Source: Gemmatimonadota bacterium (GTDB lineage: Bacteria > Gemmatimonadota > Gemmatimonadetes > Gemmatimonadales > Gemmatimonadaceae). Taken from it: a stretch of 34,002 nt of DNA. The DNA lies in assembly GCA_023249375.1 (NCBI GenBank), contig JAHFCT010000034.1, positions 1-34,002 on the forward strand. The letters run 5' to 3'. Shown in pieces: positions 25,252 to 32,904 of this stretch (position 1 is the first letter of the stretch; every line of letters starts with the position of its first letter). The notes below the pieces were generated by a model, which was not told the origin of the DNA, made no database searches, and saw nothing but the letters and a program-made list of their open reading frames with translations. A program made the translations under genes and the position numbers.

Positions 25252-26703
25252 GTGACTCCTCCCCGCCTGCGCTTTGCGCCATCACCCACCGGCTATCTCC
25301 ACGTCGGCGGTGCGCGCACGGCACTGTTCAACTGGCTCTACGCGCGCCGGCATGGCGGGCAGTTTCTGCTGCGCGTCGAGGACACGGACAAGGCGCGCAG
25401 CACCGACGCGTCGACCCGCGCGATCTTCGAGGGGCTGGAGTGGCTGGGACTGCGCTGGGACGAAGAAGTCGTCTATCAGGGCGCCAGCGCCGCGCGGCAC
25501 CGCGCCGACGCCGAGCGCATGGTGGCCAACGACCACGCGTATCGCTGCTTCTGCACCGCCGCCGACCTCGACTTCCGCCGGAAACTTGCCGAGGCGAATG
25601 AGGGCGCGTTCAAGTACGACCGCCGCTGCGACGAGCTCGACCGCGCCGACGTCGCGCGCCGCGTGGCGGCCGGCGAGCCCAATGTCATCCGCTTCCGCGT
25701 GCCCGAAGGCAGCACCGGCTGGACGGATCTGGTGCACGGCGAGATCAGCTTTCCGAACAAGGACATCGAAGACTTCGTCGTCTTGCGCTCGGACGGCACG
25801 CCGATCTACAACATGGCGGTGACGAGCGACGACATCGCGATGCGCATCACGCTCGTGATGCGCGGCGACGATCACATTTCGAACACGCCCAAGCAGATCA
25901 TGATCTACCGCGCGCTCGGCGAAGCACTGCCGCAGTTCGCGCACCTGCCGATGATCCATGGCAACGACGGCAAGAAGCTCTCCAAGCGCCACGGCGCGAC
26001 GGCCGTTGCCGACTGGCAGCACGAAGGCATCCTGCCGCAGGCGATGGTGAACTTTCTCTCGCTCCTTGGCTGGTCGCCGGGTGGCGAGTTCGACGAAGTG
26101 ATGTCGATCGACGAGCTCATTGCGAAGTTCGACGCGTCGGGACTGCGCAAGACCGCATCGGTCTTTGACACCAAGAAGCTCGAGTGGATGAACGGCCAGC
26201 ACCTGGTGCGGATGCCGCTGGGCGAGCTGTCGCCGCTGGTGCGGCGGAAGCTCGCGTCGGCGGGGCTCGCGACCGAGGCGGACCTCGCGGCGCGCCCCGA
26301 ATGGTTCAACGCGCTGCTCGAGCTGCTGCGCGTGCGGGCGAGAACGGTGGACGACATCGTGCGGCAGGCGCGTCCGTTCCTTTCCGACACTGTGGGGTAT
26401 GACGAGACGGCGGCGGCCAGGGCGTGGAAGGACACGGCCGATGCGCGTGCGCTGCTGGCCGCGGCGCGTGAGGTGCTGGCGGCGTGCGCCCTGTGGGAGC
26501 ACGCCGCGCTCGAGACCGATCTGAAGTCCCTCGCGGAGGCGCGCGGACTCGGCGTGGGCAAGTTGTTTGGCCCCATGCGAGTGGCGCTGACGGGAGAGGC
26601 TAACAGTCCCGGCATGTTTGATGTACTCATTCTACTTGGCCGCGACGTCGCGCTCTTCCGCCTCGACGCGGCCATTCGTGAACTCGACCGCCGAACCGGA
26701 TAA
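25252..26703 (+). CDS. gltX: Glutamyl-tRNA synthetase
   Basis: Class I glutamyl-tRNA synthetase, 483 residues, charging tRNA-Glu with glutamate using ATP. The HIGH-type motif is in RFAPSPTGYLHVGGARTALF (residues 7-26) and the KMSKS-type loop is KKLSKRHG (241-248). Between them lie RVEDTDKARS, GLRWDEEV, YRCFCTAADLDFRR, and DDHISNTPKQI with the conserved Asp/His/Asn positions. The C-terminal helical anticodon-binding region ends VALTGEANSPGMFDVLILLG. The GTG at 25252 places the HIGH region at the usual distance; no ATG is available downstream, and the frame further upstream runs through the tRNA. No clear Shine-Dalgarno is seen. lexA starts 10 bases downstream, so the two are probably co-transcribed. 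Confidence 0.97.
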   Translation: MTPPRLRFAPSPTGYLHVGGARTALFNWLYARRHGGQFLLRVEDTDKARSTDASTRAIFEGLEWLGLRWDEEVVYQGASAARHRADAERMVANDHAYRCFCTAADLDFRRKLAEANEGAFKYDRRCDELDRADVARRVAAGEPNVIRFRVPEGSTGWTDLVHGEISFPNKDIEDFVVLRSDGTPIYNMAVTSDDIAMRITLVMRGDDHISNTPKQIMIYRALGEALPQFAHLPMIHGNDGKKLSKRHGATAVADWQHEGILPQAMVNFLSLLGWSPGGEFDEVMSIDELIAKFDASGLRKTASVFDTKKLEWMNGQHLVRMPLGELSPLVRRKLASAGLATEADLAARPEWFNALLELLRVRARTVDDIVRQARPFLSDTVGYDETAAARAWKDTADARALLAAAREVLAACALWEHAALETDLKSLAEARGLGVGKLFGPMRVALTGEANSPGMFDVLILLGRDVALFRLDAAIRELDRRTG

Positions 26704-26712
26704 CGCCCTCGT

Positions 26713-27333
26713 ATGCGAGCCCCCCTGACCGCCATCGAACGGGACGTCTACCACTTCCTGCTCGATCATCTGGCCCAGCACACGTTCCAGCCGAGCGTGC
26801 GCGACATCGGCCGGCACTGTCGCATCGCGTCCACCAAGAGCGTCACTGACCTCCTCGCCTCGCTCGAGAACAAGGGCTACATCGAGCGGGCGCCCGGACG
26901 ATCACGCGGCGTGAAGCTGCTGGGCCATACGGGTCCATCGGGAGTGATTCCCGTGCCCGTGGTCGCCGTCGCCGCGGGTCAGCGTACGCCGGTGGCGACG
27001 TCGCACATGGCGCTGGACCGATCGCTCGTGCCAAGCGCCGAGTGCTTCCTTGTGCCGATTGCCGATGACGAAGCGCGCGCGCTGGGTGTGCACGCCGGTG
27101 ACTTTGTGCTGGTGCATCCGGTGGCCCGCTCGCGCGATGGCGAAGCGGTGGTGGTCCGGCTCGCGGCCCAGGCCGTGGTGCGCACGATGATGCGGCGCGG
27201 ACAGGCCGTAGTGCTGCGCGCGGGCGAGAATGCCATCGCGCAAGAGCTGGGGCCGCAGGACGACTACGCGGTGCTCGGCGTGCTCGCCGGCGTCATTCGC
27301 CCGCCGGTCACCCGCACGGAAGACGCCAGCTAG
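26713..27333 (+). CDS. lexA: LexA-like repressor lacking the Ser-Lys autocleavage dyad
   Basis: A 206-residue protein with LexA architecture. Residues 1-70 are the winged helix: TFQPSVRDIGRHCRIASTKS, then TDLLASLENKGYIERAPGRSRGVKL. Residues 78-200 are an S24-type core: a cleavage-loop-like VAVAAGQ with Ala88-Gly89, AGDFVLVHPV, DGEAVVVRL and a closing LGVLAGVIRPP. Gapless alignment to E. coli LexA over FLLRVSGMSMKDIGIMDGD places Glu120 (codon 27070-27072, GAA) at Ser119. Over GQVVVARIDDEVTVKRL it places Arg157 (codon 27181-27183, CGC) at Lys156. Both catalytic residues are thus absent, so RecA-stimulated self-cleavage should not occur. The fold and DNA-binding domain appear intact. It is 10 bases after gltX. 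It may be a constitutive or ligand-controlled repressor, or a LexA paralogue. Confidence 0.85.
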   Translation: MRAPLTAIERDVYHFLLDHLAQHTFQPSVRDIGRHCRIASTKSVTDLLASLENKGYIERAPGRSRGVKLLGHTGPSGVIPVPVVAVAAGQRTPVATSHMALDRSLVPSAECFLVPIADDEARALGVHAGDFVLVHPVARSRDGEAVVVRLAAQAVVRTMMRRGQAVVLRAGENAIAQELGPQDDYAVLGVLAGVIRPPVTRTEDAS

Positions 27334-27341
27334 CGCTGGCG
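27324..27341. terminator. Short hairpin across the lexA stop codon
   Basis: CGCCAGC (27324-27330) and GCTGGCG (27335-27341) form a perfect 7-bp stem with loop TAGC containing the lexA stop. It lies between convergent genes. No T tract follows, so termination is possible but unproven. Confidence 0.3.
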
Positions 27342-27378
27342 GAGTCGAGGTCGTGGGGCGGTCGCTGCGGAGCGGCCG

Positions 27379-28251
27379 CTACGGCTTGATCGCCGCGGGC
27401 GCGACCACCGGCGGCGGCGTTTCGCCCTTGGCCTGCGCGTCGCGGCGCTCCTTGTCCTTGCGCTCGCGCAGCGCCTTCACGGCCGCCTTGAACGCGTCGT
27501 CACGCGAGGCGCGTGCCGCCTGCTCCTGAATCTGGCGCGTCATCTCGGTCATCGCGCGCTGGCGTTCGAGCAGGATCGGATTGGCCTGCGCGTTGAGCGG
27601 CAGCATGCCGAGAATGGCCGTCGGAATCGAGAACTTGCCGAGCCGGATGTACTGCTGGTCGATGCCGTACTTGCGCCCGTTCTTGTCGGTCCACGTCCAG
27701 TCGCCGGGAGCGCGCTGCGCCGGATTTGCCGCGGTCACCGAATCGGTGTACATACGGATCTTGTCGGCGAGCAGGTCGTGCAGCGAGTCCGCGCGGCTGC
27801 GCGGCAGCATCGGCGCCGTGACCACGGGCCCCGTCGGCAGCCAGAGCCGCGGATCGTTGTAGCTCGGACGGATGCCGCGCGTCGGCCCGCCGCCGCCGAT
27901 CATCTCGCCGCTGCCGCTCTCGTTCTTGCCCGCCGGCGCGGCGGGCGAGGTCGTTGGCACTCCTGTTGGCGTCGTGACGGGCGCGACAAGCACCGGCGCC
28001 GGTTCGTCGGCAGACTTGCCCTTGTCGGGGCGATTGTCGCCGCCAGCGATGGGAGGCTGCGAGGGCTTTGCCGACCGCGGCAACGCAAGGAACCCTATGC
28101 GCTCGGCCTGCGCGTGCTGCCCCCAGGCGCTGAACAGCGAGTTGAGAGCATTGGGCGTTGTGAGCACCCGCAGGAGCGCCGCGCCGATCACCACATGCAG
28201 GATGACCGAAACGGCGAATGCCGATCTGCCGCGCGGCTCCCCTGGTGTCAC
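27379..28251 (-). CDS. TonB-like single-pass membrane/periplasmic protein, unknown function
   Basis: A 290-residue protein. A single N-terminal membrane segment (AFAVSVILHVVIGAALLRVL) includes the HV-x-GAAL pattern typical of TonB-type anchors. A Pro/Ala/Thr-rich stretch follows (about 60-125) like a periplasm-spanning region. The C-terminal half has no TonB C-terminal fold signature; it has DPRLWLPTGPV, WTWTDKNGRKYGIDQQYIRLGKFSIPT and then a charged coiled-coil-like helix (RQRAMTEMTRQIQEQAARAS, continuing with ALRERKDKERRD). The start ATG overlaps the stop of the FAH-family gene (ATGA), implying coupling. Function is unknown; a structural or energy-coupling periplasmic role is only a guess. 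Confidence 0.7.
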   Translation of the reverse strand: MTPGEPRGRSAFAVSVILHVVIGAALLRVLTTPNALNSLFSAWGQHAQAERIGFLALPRSAKPSQPPIAGGDNRPDKGKSADEPAPVLVAPVTTPTGVPTTSPAAPAGKNESGSGEMIGGGGPTRGIRPSYNDPRLWLPTGPVVTAPMLPRSRADSLHDLLADKIRMYTDSVTAANPAQRAPGDWTWTDKNGRKYGIDQQYIRLGKFSIPTAILGMLPLNAQANPILLERQRAMTEMTRQIQEQAARASRDDAFKAAVKALRERKDKERRDAQAKGETPPPVVAPAAIKP

Positions 28252-28862
28252 GCCTCGGCTTCCACCGGATTGCTGACCTTGCTGTACCCCACGAGTTCAA
28301 TCTCAACCACGTCACCCGGCTTGAGCGCGCTAATGCCCGACGGCGTGCCGGTGGCGACAACGTCGCCCGGCTCCAGCGTCATGATTTGCGAGATGTACGA
28401 GAGCAGGTCGAGAATGGGAAAGACCATTTCGGCCGAGCTGGCGCGCTGTTTTTCTTCGCCATTGACGCGCGCCACGACGGTGATGGCGTCGAGCGGGGGC
28501 ACGCCCGTCCACTCGGGCCCGATGGGGCAGAAGGTGTCGAAGCCCTTGCCGCGCGTCCATTGGCCATCGCTCTTCTGCAGGTCGCGCGCGGTGACGTCGT
28601 TGAGCGCCACGATGCCGCGAATGCCTGCCGCGCACTGCGCCGGCGTCGCCCGGCGGAGCGGCGCGCCAATGACGACACCGATCTCGGCCTCGTGATCAAC
28701 GCGCTGCGACGCCTTGGGAATCACGATGGGCACGCCCGGCGCGATCACCGCCGAGGGCGGCTTGAGGAAGAGCAACGGGGCCGTCGGCACTTCGTTGCCG
28801 AGCTCCTTGGCGTGCTCGCGGTAGTTCCGCCCCACGCAGACGATTTTCCCAGGCCTGGACAT
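28248..28862 (-). CDS. Fumarylacetoacetate hydrolase (FAH) family enzyme
   Basis: A 204-residue FAH-family protein, the size of compact YcgM/FAHD1-type members, which act as acylpyruvate hydrolases or oxaloacetate decarboxylases. It begins KIVCVGRNYREHAKELGNE, the usual N-terminal block, followed by PLLFLKPPSAVI. The metal site is HEAEIGVVIG (two Glu) with the Asp in LNDVTARDLQ. The substrate pocket has KGFDTFCPIGP and the C-terminal signature is GDVVATGTPSGI. Metal ligands appear intact, so an active enzyme is expected. It starts 17 bases after dinG and overlaps the next gene by four bases. The exact substrate cannot be decided. Confidence 0.93.
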   Translation of the reverse strand: MSRPGKIVCVGRNYREHAKELGNEVPTAPLLFLKPPSAVIAPGVPIVIPKASQRVDHEAEIGVVIGAPLRRATPAQCAAGIRGIVALNDVTARDLQKSDGQWTRGKGFDTFCPIGPEWTGVPPLDAITVVARVNGEEKQRASSAEMVFPILDLLSYISQIMTLEPGDVVATGTPSGISALKPGDVVEIELVGYSKVSNPVEAEA

Positions 28863-28879
28863 AGCTGAAATCTACCCCG

Positions 28880-31381
28880 CTAGATGGCAAAAGGTGCATT
28901 GGCGTAGAAGGCGCGCAGCGTCTCGCGCAACTCGGCCCATGGCGCGACGGCGCGACGGGCGGGCGGCAGCGCTTCAAGCAGTCGCGCGCCGTAGCTCTTG
29001 CGCAGCACACGCGGGTCGCAGAGCACCACGGCGCCGCGGTCGGCCGCCGAGCGAATGAGCCGGCCGAAGCCCTGTTTGAGACGGAGCGCGGCGTGCGGCA
29101 CCATGTACTCCATGAAGCTGTCGCCGCCGCCGCGCTCGATCGCCTCGCACTGCGCGGCGGTGACCGGCTCGGACGGCACGCGGAACGGAATGCGGGCGAG
29201 CAGCAATCCATGCAGCGCGCGCCCGGGCACATCGACGCCTTCCCAGAACGACGATGTGCCGACGAGCACGGCATTGCCGTGATCGCGGAATCGGCGCAGC
29301 AACTGGTCGCGCGGCGCTTCGCCGTGAACCAACAGCGGCCAGTTCGCTTCCACATCGAGTGCGCGCAGCGTCGCGGCGGCTTCTCGCACGTCGCGATGGC
29401 TGGTGAAGAGCAGGAAGACGCCGCCGTTGGAGACTTCGATGAGATCGTGCGCGGCGGCCATCACCTGGCCAAAGTGCGCGCGGCCATCGGCGTTGGGCGC
29501 CACGAAGTCGCTCGGCACGGCGAGGATCGCCGCGGTGGGATAATGAAACGGCGACGCAAACTGCCGTGTCACGGGTTCGGTGCGCTCGTCGTCGAGGCCG
29601 AGCCGACGCGCGATGAACGTGAAGCCGTCGCTCGTCGCGAGCGTGGCGCTGGTGACGATGGCGGTCTCGAGCCGCACAAAAAGGTCTTCGCGCAGAATCG
29701 GCGCCAGATCGAGCGGCACCGATGCCGCGCCGACGTTGCCGTCGCCCGGGCGCCGCTCGAGCCAGCGCACCAACTCGGTGTCGTCCCGCCCGGAGCGGAG
29801 CGCGCCCCGAAGCGCATCGGCCGCGTGCTGCAGGCGGCGCGAGACGCCGCGAATCTCGCCAAGGAGCGGCGCCAGCTCCTCGGCGCGCGCGGGTTCGGTC
29901 TCGAGGCGGCTGCCCACGGTACGCAGTCCCTCGTCGAGCAGCGCGATCTCGCGTAGCAGGTCATCGAGCGCGCCGCCGAGTCCCTGATGCCAGATGGGAT
30001 CGTCATCGAACGCGTCGGTGAGGCGCACCTGCGGCTCGTCCTTGCCCGCGAGCCACGCGTCGAGCAGGTCGCACACCACCTGCGACTTGTCGCGCGCGGC
30101 CCGCGTGCCGTCGACGAGGCGCACGCGCACGAGGTCGAGCGAGGCGACACTCAGCAGATCGGTGGCGCGTGACAGCTTGCGTTCGAGCGCGGGGAGCAGC
30201 CCCTTCCCTTTTCGCTCGAGGCGCGCGAACAGCCGTTGCAGTCCGCGCCGCGACACGGTGTGTCCGAGATGCGCCGCGGCCGCATCTTCGAGATGATGGC
30301 CTTCATCGATGACGAGCCGAGTGAACGGCGGAAGGACGGCGGCTTCGCTCCAGTTGCCGCTCGCGCGGCGCACGGCAATGTCGGCCATCAGCAGGTGATG
30401 GTTGACGACGACGACGTCGGCCTCGGCCGCTTTGCGGCGAGCGGCAAAGACGAAGCACGCATCAAAGTGCGGGCATCGCATGCGCGTGCACAGGTCGCCC
30501 TCGGCGGCCACTTCGTCCCACACGTCGCTGCGCGGCTGCGTCGCGAGATCGGAGAGTGATCCGTCCTTCGTCGTCGCGGCCCACGATGAGATCATGTCGA
30601 GTTCGCCGGCGAGCCCGTCCTCGAACAGGCTCGCCCCTTCGGCGCGCGCGGTTTCCAGCCGCTGAAGGCACAAATAATTGTGCCAGCCCTTGAGGAGAGC
30701 GAACCGCACCTTCTGATCCGCAAGCGCCTCGGCGAGAATGGGAAGGTCTTTGCCGACGAGCTGTTCTTGCAGCGTGATGGTGTTGGTGGAGACGATGGTG
30801 CGTTCGCCATTCGCCGCCGCCCAGCGCAGCGCGGGCACGAGGTAGGCGAGCGATTTTCCGACGCCCGTGCCTGCCTCGAGCAGACCAATGCCGCCCTTCG
30901 TGTAGAGATTCGCGATCGCGGCCGCCATGTCGCGCTGCGTCGGGCGGTCCTCGAAGCGCCCGAGGTGCGCCGCGATGGGCCCCTGCGCGTCGAGCAGATC
31001 GGAGACCGCGTCGGCATCCAGCGGATGCTCGGCTTCCGTGCGCGGCACTTCGACCACGACGTACAGGTGCGTCGCCTCGTTGTTCACGATCGCGAAGCCG
31101 ATGCCGTCGTCGTGCAGTCGCGCTGCGACCTCGAGATCGGCGTCCGACGGTTCGAGCACGCCCGACGGATGGTTGTGCACCAGCACCTCGCCGCGCCGCG
31201 CGAAGCCGGGGAGCGCCAGCACACTGCGCGAATCGCCGCGCGCCACGGCGCGCGCCGACTGCAGAATGCCTGCGGCGTCGAACGTGCCGGTGAAGCACAC
31301 TTCGCGGCCGCCGGCCATGTGAATGGCGCTGCGTATCGCCGTCGTGACGCGCGGCGCGATGCGCTGCTCGCCGTGCGTCAC
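28880..31381 (-). CDS. dinG: DinG-family ATP-dependent helicase fused to an N-terminal RadC-like JAB domain
   Basis: An 833-residue superfamily 2 (XPD/DinG) 5'-3' DNA helicase. Walker A is EAGTGVGKS (about 169-177); motif II is VIDEGHH (DEGH, 359-362). Four cysteines, C238, C298, C303 and C309 (NYLC, DLC, MRC, DAC), match the iron-sulphur cluster ligands. Motif VI near the end is KQGFGRLIRSAADRG. Before the helicase, residues 1-120 form a JAB/MPN domain with EVLVHNHPSG-x3-PS-x2-D (H69, H71, S79, D82), identical in pattern to the RadC zinc motif. Fusion is in one continuous frame. The GTG at 31381 was chosen because AGGAG lies six bases upstream; an earlier GTG at 31426 lacks one. It is followed by the FAH gene after 17 bases. 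A DNA repair role is expected. Confidence 0.92.
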   Translation of the reverse strand: MTHGEQRIAPRVTTAIRSAIHMAGGREVCFTGTFDAAGILQSARAVARGDSRSVLALPGFARRGEVLVHNHPSGVLEPSDADLEVAARLHDDGIGFAIVNNEATHLYVVVEVPRTEAEHPLDADAVSDLLDAQGPIAAHLGRFEDRPTQRDMAAAIANLYTKGGIGLLEAGTGVGKSLAYLVPALRWAAANGERTIVSTNTITLQEQLVGKDLPILAEALADQKVRFALLKGWHNYLCLQRLETARAEGASLFEDGLAGELDMISSWAATTKDGSLSDLATQPRSDVWDEVAAEGDLCTRMRCPHFDACFVFAARRKAAEADVVVVNHHLLMADIAVRRASGNWSEAAVLPPFTRLVIDEGHHLEDAAAAHLGHTVSRRGLQRLFARLERKGKGLLPALERKLSRATDLLSVASLDLVRVRLVDGTRAARDKSQVVCDLLDAWLAGKDEPQVRLTDAFDDDPIWHQGLGGALDDLLREIALLDEGLRTVGSRLETEPARAEELAPLLGEIRGVSRRLQHAADALRGALRSGRDDTELVRWLERRPGDGNVGAASVPLDLAPILREDLFVRLETAIVTSATLATSDGFTFIARRLGLDDERTEPVTRQFASPFHYPTAAILAVPSDFVAPNADGRAHFGQVMAAAHDLIEVSNGGVFLLFTSHRDVREAAATLRALDVEANWPLLVHGEAPRDQLLRRFRDHGNAVLVGTSSFWEGVDVPGRALHGLLLARIPFRVPSEPVTAAQCEAIERGGGDSFMEYMVPHAALRLKQGFGRLIRSAADRGAVVLCDPRVLRKSYGARLLEALPPARRAVAPWAELRETLRAFYANAPFAI

Positions 31382-31433
31382 GGGCCTCTCCTGCCCCTGC
31401 ACCACACCGTGCCCCTTCCCGTGCACCGGAGGC

Positions 31434-32726
31434 TCACGTCTTGTGCGGCTTCTTCTTCGCCGCCGGGAAGAGCACGTTGTTCAGAATGAGGCGGTAGCCC
31501 GGCGAGTTGGGATGCAGCGCGAGATCGGTGGGCGGCGCGCCAATATTGTGCTGCGGATCTTCGGGGTCGTGCCCGCCGAGGTACGTCCACGCGCCCTTGC
31601 CGAGATCGCCGTGCACGTACTTCACCCACGGCGCGCCGTCTTCATACGCCAGAACCGTGACGGCGGGGCGCAGCGTATTGCGCATGAATGAAGTCGTGAC
31701 ACCGTAGAAATCGGGCACGACGCTGCGGTGGTCCTGCACGAGCATCGTCGCCACGGGATCGAGCTTTGCCGAGAAGGCGAAGAGCTGGAAGTTGCCGAGT
31801 GGCTGGCGCCGCGCCGGCACGTTGACCTGATGGCCGTCGATGTCGCTCATCGCGTTGACGCCGGCCGACATTTCGAGGTGCGCCTTCGCCGTGGCCAGCG
31901 TGTTGGCCCAGTCCATCTTGTTGTCGGCGTCGGGGTCCATCGGCGTGCCGTCGGAGTACGGCGACGCGATATCCACGCCTTGTGAGGCGAGCGCGAGTTC
32001 GAGCGTCTCCGTGGCGCCACACATGGCAAACAGAAAACCGCCGCGGTCCACGAACGTGCGCAGCGTCGCGGCCACCGCCTTCTTGAGCGCGGGAATGTTG
32101 GCGTAGCCGTGCTTGCGCGCGGTGGCGAGGTCGCGCTCGCGCTGGTCGATAAACCACGGCGCATCGCGGTAGCTCAGGTACAACTTGTTGAGCTGCCCCG
32201 TGAAATCTTCGTGAAAGAGGTGGATCCAGTCGTACTGCGACAGGTCCTGCGTGAGCACTTCGTCGTCCCAGACGCGCGTGTACGGGATGCCCGCGTAGCG
32301 GAGCGCGAGCGTGACCGCGTCGTCCCACGGCGGCGAGTTGGGCGGCGAGTAGACGGCGATGCGCGGCGCTTTCTCGAGTGGCACCGCGTCGGCATTGCCG
32401 TTGGCGATCTCGGTGCGAATGCTATTCACGGCCGCATCCGTGATGGCTTCGAACGTCACGCCGTCAAGCGCGGCGCGGCGGCGGGCGAACGGCACGTCGG
32501 GAAGCAGGAACGAACCGCCGCGGTAATTGATGAGCCACTCGGCGCGCACGCCTTCGGTCAGCGCATTAAACGTCACCCCGTACGCCTTGAGGTGGTTCGC
32601 CTGCGCGTCGTCCATCGGAATGAGCAGGTGCTGCGCGCTCGCCCGCGATGCGATGAGGCTCGCGATGACGCTGACGATGAGCGCACCGCGTACCCCACGC
32701 GACGTCCGCTGGTGGGCGGGCTTCAC
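31434..32726 (-). CDS. Secreted conserved protein, commonly mislabelled asparagine synthetase B
   Basis: A 430-residue exported protein. From the GTG at 32726 it starts KPAHQRTSRGVRG, then ALIVSVIASLIA and a likely signal-peptidase site ASRASAQ. The upstream GGGGTGATCC matches the extended anti-16S sequence and supports this start over an ATG at 32756. The mature N-terminus LLIPMDDAQANHLKAYGVTF and WLINYRGGSF are characteristic of a family seen in Bacteroidota-like genomes and annotated there as asparagine synthetase B. It has no N-terminal Cys nucleophile, PP-loop or other AsnB feature. Later blocks include RIAVYSPPNSPPWDDAVTLAL, FAMCGATETLELAL and WTYLGGHDPEDPQHNIG, suggesting a glutamine-amidotransferase-like fold. 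Biochemical role unknown. It is 52 bases upstream of dinG. Confidence 0.75.
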   Translation of the reverse strand: MKPAHQRTSRGVRGALIVSVIASLIASRASAQHLLIPMDDAQANHLKAYGVTFNALTEGVRAEWLINYRGGSFLLPDVPFARRRAALDGVTFEAITDAAVNSIRTEIANGNADAVPLEKAPRIAVYSPPNSPPWDDAVTLALRYAGIPYTRVWDDEVLTQDLSQYDWIHLFHEDFTGQLNKLYLSYRDAPWFIDQRERDLATARKHGYANIPALKKAVAATLRTFVDRGGFLFAMCGATETLELALASQGVDIASPYSDGTPMDPDADNKMDWANTLATAKAHLEMSAGVNAMSDIDGHQVNVPARRQPLGNFQLFAFSAKLDPVATMLVQDHRSVVPDFYGVTTSFMRNTLRPAVTVLAYEDGAPWVKYVHGDLGKGAWTYLGGHDPEDPQHNIGAPPTDLALHPNSPGYRLILNNVLFPAAKKKPHKT

Positions 32727-32734
32727 CGGATCAC

Positions 32735-32780
32735 CCCGGATGATTCGGACGGCCACGGATTGGCTCGGATCAGGCGATGG
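32735..32780. repeat. Possible degenerate copy of the dispersed repeat
   Basis: GATTCGGAC, CCACGGATT and CTCGGATC recur here in the order seen in the palindrome arms at 24784-24913. Gaps are needed to align it. It lies just upstream of the secreted-protein start. The similarity is short and could be chance. Confidence 0.35.
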
Positions 32781-32904
32781 GACATTGACAGAAAGTTATC
32801 CGAGTGAGCCCGAAAAATGCGGGTAGGTGTCATCGCGCTCCAGCTATCGCCACCGGCCTGTGTCGCGCCAACACCACGGATGGTGAGCCGGCTGCAGGGT
32901 TCCC

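Noticed and set aside
25282-26502. 406-residue minus-strand frame opposite gltX
   Set aside because: Antisense shadow; gltX has both class I synthetase motifs in the plus frame.
27371-27380. 10-bp palindrome AGCGGCCGCT at the end of the TonB-like gene
   Set aside because: Looks like chance in GC-rich DNA; overlaps the stop codon and shows no paired site or regulator context.
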